64,000 bases of DNA, from positions 2,108,001-2,172,000 of the forward strand of contig NZ_JANAVO010000001.1 in the NCBI RefSeq assembly GCF_024213555.1. The letters run 5' to 3'. Below the pieces are notes generated by a model. The model did not search any database. It worked only from the letters and a program-made list of their open reading frames with translations, and was not told the origin of the DNA. Position numbers and translations under genes: made by a program. Positions within the stretch are counted from its first letter, which is position 1, and the number at the start of each line of letters is the position of its first letter. The stretch is from Allokutzneria sp. A3M-2-11 16. GTDB lineage: Bacteria; Actinomycetota; Actinomycetes; Mycobacteriales; Pseudonocardiaceae. Shown one piece after another: positions 34,199 to 43,155 of the stretch.

Positions 34199-35398
34199 AT
34201 GGCGTTCGACGTCGCTCAAGTCCGTGGGCTCTTTCCTGCGCTGGGCGACGGTTGGGTGCACCTGGACACACCGGCCGGTATGCAAGTGCCAGAACAGGTG
34301 GCGACGGCGGTGTCGACGGCGTTGCGCGCCCCCGTCTCCGGTCCCGGGGGAATTTTCCCTGCCTCCCAACGGGCGGAGGCGATCGTCGAGGCCGCTCGCC
34401 GCGCCTTCGCCGACCTGGTCGGCGCCGATCCCGCCGGGGTGGTGCTCGGGCCCAGTTCCCCGGTGCTGCTGGAACGGCTCGCCGACGCGGTCGGCCAGGG
34501 CTGGCTGCTCGGTGACGAGGTCGTCGTCTCCCGCCTCGACCACCCCGGAAACGTCCTGCCGTGGCAGCGCGCCGCCCAGCGCTCCGGCTGCACGGTCCGG
34601 TGGGGCGAGGTCGACATCGAGACCTGCGAGCTGCCCGCGTGGCAGTACGACGACCTGATCAGCACGCGCACCAAGGTCGTCGCGATCACCGCGGCCTCCG
34701 GCGCTGTCGGCACCCGCCCGGACGTCCGCAAGATCGCCGACTACGCCAGGGCGGCCAACGCGCTCGTGGTGGTCGACGCCTCCGCGGCGGCCCCGTTCCT
34801 GCCGCTGGACATGACCGCGATGGGCGCCGACGTCGTCGCCGTCTCCGCGTCCGCCTGGGGCGGTCCGCCCGTGGGGGCGCTGGTGTTCCGCGACGCGAGC
34901 CTGCTCGACCGGCTGCCGTCGTGCTCGCTGGACCCGACCGCGCGCGGCCCGGAACGGCTCGAACTCGGCCCGCACGCCTACCCGCTGCTCGCGGGCGTGG
35001 TGGCTTCGGTCGACTACCTGGCCACGTTGGACGACGCCGCGATCGGGCCGCGCCGCGAACGGCTGCTGACCTCGCTCGGGTCGGTCAAGGCCTACCAGGC
35101 GGGCCTGATGGCCAGCCTCATCAACGAACTGCGGGCGCTGCGCCACGTGATGGTGATCGGCGACGCGATGCGCCGCATCCCCTCGGTGGCGTTCACCATC
35201 GCGGGCACCAAGGCGTGGGCCGCGGTCGAGCACCTCGCCGAGCGCGGTGTCTGCGCCTTCTCCGACAACGGCCAGAACGGCGTGTTCGCCGCACTCGGCG
35301 TCGGCGAGGTCGGTGGCGCCGTCCGCATCGGCCTCGCGCACTACACGAACACCGTCGAGGTCGACCAGCTCGTGCGCGCCATCGCCGAGCTGCGCTGA
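34199..35398 (+). CDS. Class-V aminotransferase/cysteine-desulfurase-like protein lacking the PLP lysine (Rv3778c-like)
   Basis: 399-residue fold-type-I PLP-enzyme relative: GWVHLDTPAGMQVPEQV at the N-terminus, SRLDHPGNVLPW, AASGAVGTRPDVRKI, VVVDASAAAP. At the expected Schiff-base site the sequence is SASAWGGPPVGALVFRD, where active relatives have a lysine (SxxKxxGP); here it is alanine. There is also no desulfurase catalytic cysteine motif. It is therefore likely a non-classical or inactive member. ATG at 34199. Its order beside bpa and the quinone oxidoreductase matches the mycobacterial chromosome. Confidence 0.85.
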   Translation: MAFDVAQVRGLFPALGDGWVHLDTPAGMQVPEQVATAVSTALRAPVSGPGGIFPASQRAEAIVEAARRAFADLVGADPAGVVLGPSSPVLLERLADAVGQGWLLGDEVVVSRLDHPGNVLPWQRAAQRSGCTVRWGEVDIETCELPAWQYDDLISTRTKVVAITAASGAVGTRPDVRKIADYARAANALVVVDASAAAPFLPLDMTAMGADVVAVSASAWGGPPVGALVFRDASLLDRLPSCSLDPTARGPERLELGPHAYPLLAGVVASVDYLATLDDAAIGPRRERLLTSLGSVKAYQAGLMASLINELRALRHVMVIGDAMRRIPSVAFTIAGTKAWAAVEHLAERGVCAFSDNGQNGVFAALGVGEVGGAVRIGLAHYTNTVEVDQLVRAIAELR

Positions 35399-35418
35399 CC
35401 CAAGAGCTGGAGGCCGGG

Positions 35419-36075
35419 TTGGACGAGTCGCTGCGCCGTGCGGTCGCGGACCTCAGCGCGTGGATTCGCCTGGGACCACTGCTGACCGAGTACCTGCCCT
35501 TCTCGGCGACCGCGACCCTGCGCCCCACCGGCCTGACCGCGCTGCTGGACGAGGTCCTGCTCGGCGGGCGCACGGTGCTGGTGGAGTGCGGCACCGGCCC
35601 GTCGACCATCGTGCTGGCGCGGCTGCTGGCCAGGCGCGGGTACGGGCGCCTGCTCTCGATCGACAACGACGAGCGCTGGACCACCTACGCCGAGACGCAG
35701 CTCCGCCGCGAAGGACTGCACGGCGTCGCCAAGGTGGTGCACGCGCCGTTGGCCGACAACGCCAACGGGATGCGGTGGTACTCCACGGAGATCGTCTCCC
35801 CGGCCGTCGCCGCCTACGTCGACCAGTACGGCCTGGTGGACATGCTGATCGTGGACGGACCGCCGAGCACCGACCCCGGCCGGGCGATGATCCGCTACCC
35901 CGCCCTGCCGACGCTGCGCTGGGCCATGGCGCCCGGGGCCACCCTCGTCCTCGACGACGTCGACCGCCCCGGCGAACTGACCGTGGCGGCCCGCTGGCAG
36001 GACGAGTACGACCTCCAGACCCGCTCCGATCCCTCCGGCACCCGCCTCGCCATCGCCACCCTCACCACCGAATAA
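35419..36075 (+). CDS. Class I SAM-dependent methyltransferase-like protein
   Basis: About 218 residues. Motif I is VLVECGTGPSTIVLARLL, followed by LLSIDNDERW (acidic loop binding the SAM ribose) and LVDMLIVDGPP, a layout shared with O-methyltransferases and with a class of small-molecule methyltransferase-like proteins. The TTG at 35419 is chosen because GGAGG lies at 35409-35413; other starts are possible. It follows the aminotransferase-like gene by 20 bp and is probably co-transcribed. Substrate unknown. Confidence 0.7.
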   Translation: MDESLRRAVADLSAWIRLGPLLTEYLPFSATATLRPTGLTALLDEVLLGGRTVLVECGTGPSTIVLARLLARRGYGRLLSIDNDERWTTYAETQLRREGLHGVAKVVHAPLADNANGMRWYSTEIVSPAVAAYVDQYGLVDMLIVDGPPSTDPGRAMIRYPALPTLRWAMAPGATLVLDDVDRPGELTVAARWQDEYDLQTRSDPSGTRLAIATLTTE

Positions 36076-36086
36076 CCCTCACGTTT

Positions 36087-36153
36087 TTCCCGTTTCGTAC
36101 TCATAGCGGGAATGAGAGCGCTCTATTCCACGGCTTTGAGTACGAAACGGAAA
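36087..36153. repeat. 67-bp palindromic repeat, copy 2 (intergenic)
   Basis: TTCCCGTTTCGTACTCA ... TGAGTACGAAACGGAAA with a 33-bp centre containing GAGAGCGCTC, the same length as copy 1. The pairing extends outward (GTTTTT/AAAAAC), so here it could also act as a bidirectional terminator. Confidence 0.85.
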
Positions 36154-36269
36154 AACTACGGCCGCCACGAGGGGTGTGGGGGTCGTAGGTGTGCGTGTTG
36201 GGGAGATGGTCGCGCACGGGTGGGGTGATGATCGCGTACTGCCGGGGCGGAGTGGGCGGGTGCGGGCAG

Positions 36270-36419
36270 TTGTCCACAATGAGGGTAGTTGTCCACAGGT
36301 TGAGGAAAGGTGCTTTCGTGCTGGTCGAATCGTCCTGAACACTGGAAATGGGGGACCCCCTTGGCGGGGACCCCACTCCGTGGTGCGCTTGTCCACAGTA
36401 GGTGGTGGGTTGTGGACAA
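36270..36419. promoter_or_regulatory. Cluster of four DnaA-box-like 9-mers
   Basis: TTGTCCACA at 36270-36278, 36289-36297 and 36389-36397, and its complement at 36411-36419. The 9-mer equals the high-GC actinobacterial DnaA box. No dnaA or dnaN is nearby. Confidence 0.5.
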
Positions 36420-36438
36420 GCGCTGTGGAGAACTCGGG

Positions 36439-37434
36439 TCAGGTTGAGCGGACCACCAGGATGATCTTGCCGATGACGCCGCCCGCTTCGAGGATGCGGT
36501 GGGCGTCGCCAGCGGACTTGACCGGCAGTTTCGTGTGCACCACGGGCTGCACCTGGCCGTTCGCGATCAGCGGCCACAGGTGCTTGCGGACCTGGGCGAC
36601 GATCTCGCCCTTGCCGTTGCGGCCCTCGACGGGGCGGCTGCGCAGGGCGGTCGCGAACACGGCGGCCCGCTTCGTCAGCAGGGTGCCGAGGTTGAGCTCC
36701 GACTTCACGCCGCCCTGGAGCCCGATGACGACCAGGCGGCCGTCCTGGGCGAGCACCTCGACGTTGCGCTCGAAGTACGCCGCGCCCATGTTGTCCAGCA
36801 CCACGTCCGCGCCGCGGTCACCGGTGCCCTTGCGCACCGCCTCGACGAAGTCCTCGGTGCGGTAGTTCACCGCGATCTCCGCGCCGAGCTCCTTGCAGCG
36901 CTCCAGGCCGGTGTCGGTGCCCGCGGTGACGGCGACCTTCGCGCCGAGCGCGCGCCCCACCTGCACGGCGAAGGTGCCGATGCCGCCGGCGCCGCCGTGC
37001 ACGAGCAGCGTCTCGCCCTCGGTCAGCCCCGCGTTCATCACCAGGTTCGACCACACGGTGCAGGCCACCTCCGGCAGGCCCGCCGCGGTCACCAGGTCCA
37101 CCCCCTGGGGGACGGGGAGCAGCTGCGCGGCGGGCACCACAACCCGTTCGGCGTAGCCGCCACCGGCGAGCAGGGCGCACACCTGGTTGCCGACCTTCCA
37201 GCCGGTCACGTCCGGGCCGATGGCCATGATCGTGCCGGAGCACTCCAGGCCGAGCACCTTGGAAGCGCCGGGCGGCGGAGGGTAGAAACCCTTGCGCTGC
37301 AACAGGTCGGCGCGGTTGACCGCTGTCGCGGTCACCTCGACGAGCACCTCACCCTTTCCCGGCTTCGGGTCGGGCAGCGGCGCCCACCTGAGCACCTCGG
37401 GACCACCTGGTTCACGGATCACGATCGCCTGCAT
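36439..37434 (-). CDS. NAD(P)H quinone oxidoreductase-like (zinc-free MDR, Rv3777-like)
   Basis: 331-residue medium-chain dehydrogenase/reductase of the quinone-oxidoreductase/PIG3 group. MQAIVIREPGGPEVL start, GASKVLGLECSGTI, nucleotide-binding LVHGGAGGIGTFAVQVGRALG, and ERNVEVLAQDGRLVVIGLQGG. The structural and catalytic zinc cysteines of alcohol dehydrogenases are absent, as in the family. ATG at 37434; the upstream extension has no similarity. The counterpart in M. tuberculosis is Rv3777, again near bpa. Confidence 0.9.
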   Translation of the reverse strand: MQAIVIREPGGPEVLRWAPLPDPKPGKGEVLVEVTATAVNRADLLQRKGFYPPPPGASKVLGLECSGTIMAIGPDVTGWKVGNQVCALLAGGGYAERVVVPAAQLLPVPQGVDLVTAAGLPEVACTVWSNLVMNAGLTEGETLLVHGGAGGIGTFAVQVGRALGAKVAVTAGTDTGLERCKELGAEIAVNYRTEDFVEAVRKGTGDRGADVVLDNMGAAYFERNVEVLAQDGRLVVIGLQGGVKSELNLGTLLTKRAAVFATALRSRPVEGRNGKGEIVAQVRKHLWPLIANGQVQPVVHTKLPVKSAGDAHRILEAGGVIGKIILVVRST

Positions 37435-37661
37435 GCCGTCGACGCTATCGGCAATCGGCGCAAGCTCGTGCCACGCGCAGCGACCATCACCCGTACCGAG
37501 TCGGGATAAGACGGTTACGCGAGCGAGACGCGCTCTCCGGCAGAGGTCGGCCGGGGCGCTACGGCTGCTTGGCCTAGCCCAGAGGGCCGGATAACCCCTT
37601 GAACAGGCAGGACGCGCCAACGAGGGTGTCGCCATTGGGCGGAACTAATTCAGGAGCATGC

Positions 37662-39218
37662 ATGCGTTCACCCCGTACGGCTCTCCGAACATCCCTGATC
37701 GCGACCGCGGTGTGCGCGGGGCTGGCGATCAGCTCCGCGTCGGCGGGCGCGATCCCCGGCCCCGCGGCCCCCGGCGGCGCGATCGACGGACCCGCGCTGG
37801 CCAAGCAGCTCGACCGCAAGGTCACCGTCGACAACGTGCACCGGCACCTGCGCGCCCTGCAGCGCGTCGCCGACGCCAACGGCGGCACCCGTGCCGCGGG
37901 CAGCAAGGGCTACGACGCCAGCGTCGACTACGTCGCCGGGAAGCTGCGCGCGGCGGGCTTCGACGTCACCACGCCGACCTTCACCTACGACCACGAGGTC
38001 ATCGACGCCGGGCTGGTCGACGCGGGTGGCGTGAAGGCGGCGGCCGACCCGCTGGAGTACTCGCCGAACACCGCGGTGGGCGGTGTCAGCGGCCCGCTGG
38101 TGGTCGTGCCCGAGGACGGCACCCCCGGCTGCGAGACCAGCGACTTCGCCGGGCTCCCGGTGAGCGGCGCGGTCGTGCTGATCCGCCGCGGCGCGTGCTC
38201 GTTCGCGCAGAAGCAGCTCAACGCGGCCGGGCTCGGCGCCAAGGCCGTGGTCATCTCCGACAACAGCGACACCGGGCCGGAGGGCTGGACCCTCGGCGAC
38301 GCCGCCAGCGCGAAGATCCCGACCGGCGGCGTGACCAAGGCCGAGGGCACCGCGCTCGCGGCCAAGGCGGGCACCACCACCACGGTCGACCTGCGCGTGC
38401 ACATCGAGGCCAAGCCCAGCCGCAACGTGATCGCGCAGACCCGCACCGGCCGCGTCGACAACGTCGTGATGGCGGGCGCGCACCTGGACAGCGTCGAGGG
38501 CGGCGCGGGCATCAACGACAACGGCTCCGGGTCGGCGGCGCTGCTGGAGACGGCACTCCAGCTCGGCGGCACCGCGAAGGTCAAGAACGCGGTCCGGTTC
38601 GCCTGGTGGGGCGCGGAGGAGCTGGGCCTGGTCGGTTCGACCAAGTACGTCCAGGGCCTGAGCTTCGAGCAGCAGCTGGACATCGCGCTCTACCTGAACT
38701 TCGACATGGTCGGCTCGCCGAACGCGGCGTACTTCGTCTACGACGGCGACGACTCGGACAAGACCGGCGCCGGGCCAGGCCCGTACGGCTCCGCGCAGAT
38801 CGAGAAGACCTTCGTCGACTACTTCGGCAACCGCGGTGTCGCCAGTGAGGGCACGGACTTCTCCGGTCGCTCCGACTACGGCGAGTTCATCGCGGTCGGC
38901 ATCCCGGCCGGGGGCCTGTTCACCGGAGCCGAGGGCATCATGACCGCCGCGCAGGCCGAGAAGTGGGGCGGCCAGGCGAACGTGGCCTACGACAAGTGCT
39001 ACCACCAGGCGTGCGACAACCTCGGCAACATCAACCGGGCGGCGCTGAACCGGAACTCCGGCGCGATCGCCTGGTCGGTCGGGGTCTACGCGACCAGCAC
39101 GGAGGACGTGAACGGCGTTCCCTCGCGCGCGGCTCGCAAGGACGCCAGGCTCGCGGCGCTGCGCAAGGCGCCCGCGGCGAAGCTGGCCAAGCACACGCAC
39201 GACCACATCACCGCCTGA
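37662..39218 (+). CDS. Secreted M28 zinc aminopeptidase with PA domain
   Basis: 518-residue exported metallopeptidase. Signal peptide within residues 1-30, a PA domain (VSGAVVLIRRGACSFAQKQ, about 130-250), then the M28 catalytic domain with the two-zinc ligands GAHLDSVEGG and GINDNGSGS, WWGAEELG, NFDMVGSP and KCYHQACDN. Resembles Streptomyces-type leucyl/Lys aminopeptidases. ATG at 37662 with AGGAG upstream. The C-terminus carries a His-rich KHTHDH tail. A strong hairpin follows. Confidence 0.92.
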   Translation: MRSPRTALRTSLIATAVCAGLAISSASAGAIPGPAAPGGAIDGPALAKQLDRKVTVDNVHRHLRALQRVADANGGTRAAGSKGYDASVDYVAGKLRAAGFDVTTPTFTYDHEVIDAGLVDAGGVKAAADPLEYSPNTAVGGVSGPLVVVPEDGTPGCETSDFAGLPVSGAVVLIRRGACSFAQKQLNAAGLGAKAVVISDNSDTGPEGWTLGDAASAKIPTGGVTKAEGTALAAKAGTTTTVDLRVHIEAKPSRNVIAQTRTGRVDNVVMAGAHLDSVEGGAGINDNGSGSAALLETALQLGGTAKVKNAVRFAWWGAEELGLVGSTKYVQGLSFEQQLDIALYLNFDMVGSPNAAYFVYDGDDSDKTGAGPGPYGSAQIEKTFVDYFGNRGVASEGTDFSGRSDYGEFIAVGIPAGGLFTGAEGIMTAAQAEKWGGQANVAYDKCYHQACDNLGNINRAALNRNSGAIAWSVGVYATSTEDVNGVPSRAARKDARLAALRKAPAAKLAKHTHDHITA

Positions 39219-39223
39219 CCCGT

Positions 39224-39253
39224 CGCGGCCCCGGGTGCTCGCCCGGGGCCGCG
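39224..39253. terminator. Bidirectional terminator hairpin
   Basis: CGCGGCCCCGGG (39224-39235), loop TGCTCG, CCCGGGGCCGCG (39242-39253): 12-bp perfect stem between the convergent M28 peptidase and YpfJ-type genes. Confidence 0.75.
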
Positions 39254-39262
39254 AGGTCAGCG

Positions 39263-40183
39263 TCAGCCGAGGTCGTTGGTGCGGAAGGTGTCGCAGCTGC
39301 CGGGATCGCCGGTGCGCAGGCCGGTGGTGAACCACTTTTGCCGCTGCTGCGAACTGCCGTGGCTGAACTGGCTCGGGTCGACCCGCCGTCCGCCGAGCTG
39401 AGACTGGATGAAGTCGTCGCCGATCCGGCCCGCGGCGTCCAGCGCGCCGTTGATGTCCTGCTGGGTGACCTGAGTGATCAACGGCTTGCCCGAGCTGGTC
39501 GGCGTGGTCGTCGCGTGGTTCGCCCACGCGCCCGCGTAGCAGTCGGCCTGGAGTTCCAGCCGCACCGATCCGGAGGTCGGCCCGGTCGCGTTCCCGCGCA
39601 CCTGGCGCGAGGTGCCGAGCAGGTTCTGCACGTGGTGCCCGTACTCGTGGGCCAGCACGTACGCCTGGGTGAAGGTGCCGCCCTGGGCGCCGAACTTCTG
39701 CCGCAGCTCGGTGAAGAAGCCGAGGTCGATGTAGACCTCGGAGTCGGCGGGGCAGTAGAACGGCCCGACGTCGGAGGTCGCGCTGCCGCAACGGGTGTTG
39801 ACGCCGCCGCGGAAGAAGTTGGTCGGCACGGCCTGGTAGGTCCGCCCGGAACCGGCGAACTGCTGCTTCCAGTAGCCCTGGATCGAGTTGATCACCGCGA
39901 CCAGCGCGCAGTCCTGCTTGGCGTTCGCATCCGCCCCGGTCCGGCACTCCTCGGCCAGCCTGGCGTTGTCCACCCGGCCGCCGCGCTCCACCTGGTCCAG
40001 GCCGAAGCTGGGCGCCGCCGGCAGATCCACGCCGCCGAACTGCGAGAACAGGAAGTAGAGCACCAGGCCGACGATGCCGAGCCCGCCGCCGCCGATGGCC
40101 ACGCGCCCGCCGACCCCGCCGCCCGAACCGCGGAGGTCCTCCACCTGGGAGACATCCAGTTCGGCGTCCTCGTTGAACCGCAC
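39263..40183 (-). CDS. Neutral zinc metallopeptidase (YpfJ family)
   Basis: 306-residue membrane-anchored protease. Cytoplasmic N-terminus, one membrane helix (GLGIVGLVLYFLFSQF, about residue 32-50), then an extracytoplasmic domain with the zinc motif AYVLAHEYGHHVQN and ELQADCYAGAWA supplying the third ligand. GTG at 40183 with GGAGG upstream. Physiological substrate unknown for the family. Confidence 0.88.
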   Translation of the reverse strand: MRFNEDAELDVSQVEDLRGSGGGVGGRVAIGGGGLGIVGLVLYFLFSQFGGVDLPAAPSFGLDQVERGGRVDNARLAEECRTGADANAKQDCALVAVINSIQGYWKQQFAGSGRTYQAVPTNFFRGGVNTRCGSATSDVGPFYCPADSEVYIDLGFFTELRQKFGAQGGTFTQAYVLAHEYGHHVQNLLGTSRQVRGNATGPTSGSVRLELQADCYAGAWANHATTTPTSSGKPLITQVTQQDINGALDAAGRIGDDFIQSQLGGRRVDPSQFSHGSSQQRQKWFTTGLRTGDPGSCDTFRTNDLG

Positions 40184-40241
40184 GTTGCCTCCACGGCGAT
40201 GATCCCCAGAGCTGACGAAGATAGCCTTCCCTGTACCCGAT

Positions 40242-41423
40242 GTGGCGGGTAGACATACCCCGGTGGGCCACTTCGGGGACTTCCAACAGGAGATCTACAC
40301 CGACACCGGCGAGGGACTGCCGATCACCTACGACGGCATGGAGCGCGCGGCGGAGAGAGCCATGACGGCCCAGGCCTTCGCCTTCGTCGCGGGAGCCGCC
40401 GGTACCGAGCGCACCGCACGCGCCAACCTCAGCGCCTTCGACCGTTGGCGTTTGGTGCCCCGCATGCTCCGCGACGTCTCCCAGCGCGACCTGTCCACGA
40501 CGCTCTTCGGTACCCCGATGGCCGCTCCCGTGCTGCTCGCACCGGTGGGGCTCAACAGCATCGTGCACGACGACGCCGAACTGGCCCCCGCCGCCGCGGC
40601 AGCTTCTCTTGGACTCGTGCACGTCGTGTCCACCTGCTCGACCACGCCGATGGAGAAGATCGCCAGCGCCGAGCCGGAAGGGCGCCGCTGGTTCCAGCTG
40701 TACTGGCCGCGCACCGACGAACTGGCGAAATCCCTTGTCACGCGGGCGGAACGGGCCGGTTACGAGGCCATCGTGCTCACCGTGGACACGAGCGCCGTGT
40801 CCTGGCGGCCACGCGACCTCGGCTACCGCAACCTGCCGTTCCACAGTGGACAGGGCATCGGCAACTACCTCACCGATCCGGTGTTCCGGGCCGGGCTCGC
40901 CGAGCCGCCGGAGTCCAGCGAGGACGCCCTCCGCGCCGCGATCGCCGAGTGGTCCCGGCAGTTCGGCAACCCCACGCTGACCTTCGCCGACCTGGCCCGG
41001 CTGAAGTCCTGGACCAATCTTCCCCTTGTGGTCAAAGGGATCTGCCACGCCGAGGACGCGCGCGCCGTGGTCGACGCCGGGGCGGACGGGATCATCGTGT
41101 CCAACCACGGCGGCCGTCAGGTGGACGGCGCGCGCGCCGCGCTGGACTGCCTGCCCGACGTCGTCGGTGCCCTTCCGAGCAAGATCCCGGTGCTCTTCGA
41201 CTCCGGAATTCGTTGCGGGGCGGACGTCATGGTCGCCCTTTCCCTCGGCGCATCAGCCGTTCTCGTTGGCAGGCACTGGATCTACGGGCTCGGTGTCGCC
41301 GGACGGCAGGGCGTGGAGCACGCCATGCGCTGCCTGCTCGCCGAGTTCGACCTGATGCTCGCGCTCTCCGGTTACGCCGACCCTGCCCAGTTGGACCGCA
41401 CCAGTGTGGTGCGGGAGTCCTGA
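40242..41423 (+). CDS. FMN-dependent alpha-hydroxy-acid oxidase (lactate 2-monooxygenase-like)
   Basis: 393-residue TIM-barrel flavoenzyme. FGDFQQEIYTDTGEGLPI at the N-terminus resembles lactate 2-monooxygenases; FMN and substrate residues appear in PVLLAPVGLNSIVH, TVDTSAVSWRPRD, LVVKGICHAEDAR, and the catalytic His/Arg pair in SNHGGRQVDG. The GTG at 40242 is used; GTG at 40263 is an alternative. Probably oxidises lactate or a related 2-hydroxy acid with oxygen as acceptor. Confidence 0.87.
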   Translation: MAGRHTPVGHFGDFQQEIYTDTGEGLPITYDGMERAAERAMTAQAFAFVAGAAGTERTARANLSAFDRWRLVPRMLRDVSQRDLSTTLFGTPMAAPVLLAPVGLNSIVHDDAELAPAAAAASLGLVHVVSTCSTTPMEKIASAEPEGRRWFQLYWPRTDELAKSLVTRAERAGYEAIVLTVDTSAVSWRPRDLGYRNLPFHSGQGIGNYLTDPVFRAGLAEPPESSEDALRAAIAEWSRQFGNPTLTFADLARLKSWTNLPLVVKGICHAEDARAVVDAGADGIIVSNHGGRQVDGARAALDCLPDVVGALPSKIPVLFDSGIRCGADVMVALSLGASAVLVGRHWIYGLGVAGRQGVEHAMRCLLAEFDLMLALSGYADPAQLDRTSVVRES

Positions 41424-41434
41424 GGAGTCCGAAG

Positions 41435-42586
41435 TTGTTCCGTCGCAGTCTCGCCGCCGCGCTCGCCATGGTGGTTCTCGCCGCCCCAACGGCCTACGCC
41501 GAGCACAAGCTCACCACCCGCTTCGCGACCTTCAACGCGTCGCTGAACCGCGCCACCGAAGGGGAACTGCTGGCGAATCTGTCCACTAAGGACGATCCGC
41601 AGGCGCGAAAGGTCGCCGAGGTCGTGCAGCGCGTTCGGCCGGACGTGTTGCTGCTCAACGAGTTCGACTACGTCTCGGGCAACCGGGCGGTGGACGCGTT
41701 CCGCCGCAACTACCTGGAAGTCGGCCAGCAGGGCGCGAAGCCGATCGAGTACCGGTACGCCTTCACCGCGCCCGTCAACACCGGCGTTCCGACCGGCGTC
41801 GACCTCAACAACGACGGCAAGATCGGTGGCGGGGACGACGCGTACGGCTTCGGGTTGTTCCCCGGGCAGTACGGGATGGTGGTGCTCTCGAAGCACCCGA
41901 TCGACACCGCGGCGATCAGGACCTTCCAGAAGTTCCGCTGGGCGGACATGCCGAACCCGTTGCTGCCCAAGGACTTCTACTCCAAGCAGGCTCAGGAGAT
42001 CCTGCGGCTGTCCTCGAAGTCGCACTGGGACCTGCCGATCCAGGTGGGCCGCAGGCAGGTGCACTTCCTCGTCTCGCACCCGACGCCGCCCACCTTCGAC
42101 GGCCCGGAGGACCGCAACGGCAAGCGCAACCACGACGAGATCCGCTTCTGGGCCGACTACGTCAACCCCGGCAAGGACGGCTACATCTACGACGACGCCG
42201 GCAAGCGCGGCGGGCTGGCCAAGGGCCCGTTCGTGTTCGCCGGTGACCAGAACGCCGATCCGGTCGACGGGGACAGCGCCAACCTCGCGGCGAAGCTGCT
42301 CCTCAACGCGCACAAGGTGATCGACCCGATGCCGCACAGCATCGGCGCCGTCGAGGCCGCGCTCGTCCAGGGCGGCGCGAACAAGGACCAGCGCGGCCCG
42401 TCCTGGCAGGACACCGGCGACTTCAACGACAAGAGCCCCGGCAACCTGCGGATCGACTACGTGCTGCCGTCGCTGCCGCTGATCCCGGTGCGCGCCGGGG
42501 TGTTCTGGGAGCCGAGCCACTCGCCGCTCGCCCGCCTCAACGACACCTCCGACCACCACGCCGTCTGGGTGGACGTGATCGGGTGA
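41435..42586 (+). CDS. Secreted endonuclease/exonuclease/phosphatase-family protein
   Basis: 383-residue exported EEP-fold hydrolase: signal peptide (RRSLAAALAMVVLAAPTAYA), TRFATFNASLNR with metal-binding Asn, LLLNEFDY, VSHPTPPTF, FVFAGDQNADP and SDHHAVWVD as the terminal His-containing motif. TTG at 41435 with GAGGAG upstream is chosen; no ATG/GTG precedes the signal peptide in frame. Likely a phosphodiesterase or phosphatase acting outside the cell. Overlaps the GNAT gene by 4 bp. Confidence 0.85.
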   Translation: MFRRSLAAALAMVVLAAPTAYAEHKLTTRFATFNASLNRATEGELLANLSTKDDPQARKVAEVVQRVRPDVLLLNEFDYVSGNRAVDAFRRNYLEVGQQGAKPIEYRYAFTAPVNTGVPTGVDLNNDGKIGGGDDAYGFGLFPGQYGMVVLSKHPIDTAAIRTFQKFRWADMPNPLLPKDFYSKQAQEILRLSSKSHWDLPIQVGRRQVHFLVSHPTPPTFDGPEDRNGKRNHDEIRFWADYVNPGKDGYIYDDAGKRGGLAKGPFVFAGDQNADPVDGDSANLAAKLLLNAHKVIDPMPHSIGAVEAALVQGGANKDQRGPSWQDTGDFNDKSPGNLRIDYVLPSLPLIPVRAGVFWEPSHSPLARLNDTSDHHAVWVDVIG

Positions 42587-43155
42587 GCGAGCGGATCGAG
42601 ACCACGTGGTCGCTGGAGCAGACCGATCCGGGCAGCCTCCGCCAGGCGAAGCCGCCTGCCGAGCCGGTCGACCTGGTCCGGGTGGACGTGCCCAGCCCGG
42701 AGTTCAGCCGCTTCCTCTACACCGCGGTCGGCGGTGACTGGTACTGGACGAGTCGCCTGGGGTGGAACCACCAGCGCTGGTCGAAGTGGCTGGAGCAGCC
42801 CGGGACCGAGACCTGGGTGCTGTGGTCGCGTGGCACCCCCGCGGGGTATGTCGAGCTGGACGCCCAGCCGGAGGACCAGGTCGAGATCACCTGTTTCGGT
42901 TTGCTGCCCGGCTTTATCGGGCGGGGGCTCGGTGGGCACATGTTGTACGAGGGCGCCGTCCGCGCGTGGAACCTCGCGCAGCGCTGGCCACAGCTACAGC
43001 CGACCAAGCGCGTGTGGGTGCACACGTGCTCGTTCGACGGCCCCGCCGCGCTGGCCAACTACAAGGCGCGGGGCTTCGAGGTCTTCCGGGTCGAGGAGGC
43101 GACGATCGAGGTCGCGGACAAGCCGATCGGGCCGTGGCCTGGCGCCAGGGACTAA
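42583..43155 (+). CDS. GNAT-family N-acetyltransferase
   Basis: 190-residue GNAT protein. The acetyl-CoA loop is FGLLPGFIGRGLGGHML (R/QxxGxG/A), followed by VWVHTCSFDGPAALANYKARGF. The GTG start overlaps the preceding stop, suggesting coupled translation. Its 3' end abuts the convergent FAD gene. Substrate unknown. Confidence 0.88.
   Translation: MSERIETTWSLEQTDPGSLRQAKPPAEPVDLVRVDVPSPEFSRFLYTAVGGDWYWTSRLGWNHQRWSKWLEQPGTETWVLWSRGTPAGYVELDAQPEDQVEITCFGLLPGFIGRGLGGHMLYEGAVRAWNLAQRWPQLQPTKRVWVHTCSFDGPAALANYKARGFEVFRVEEATIEVADKPIGPWPGARD

Larger units (their letters stand above)
36076..36438. other. 363-bp intergenic region with a palindromic repeat and a DnaA-box cluster
   Basis: No gene is visible between the methyltransferase and the quinone oxidoreductase, whose 3' ends converge here. 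It contains the second copy of the 67-bp palindrome (36087-36153) and four 9-mers TTGTCCACA or its complement (36270-36419). Confidence 0.7.

Noticed and set aside
36270-36419. Chromosomal oriC
   Set aside because: Only four boxes, no AT-rich unwinding region and no dnaA/dnaN genes.
37668-41108. 1146-codon open frame on the minus strand
   Set aside because: Crosses three clear genes (M28 peptidase, YpfJ protease, FMN oxidase) in antisense or alternative frames and shows no motif.
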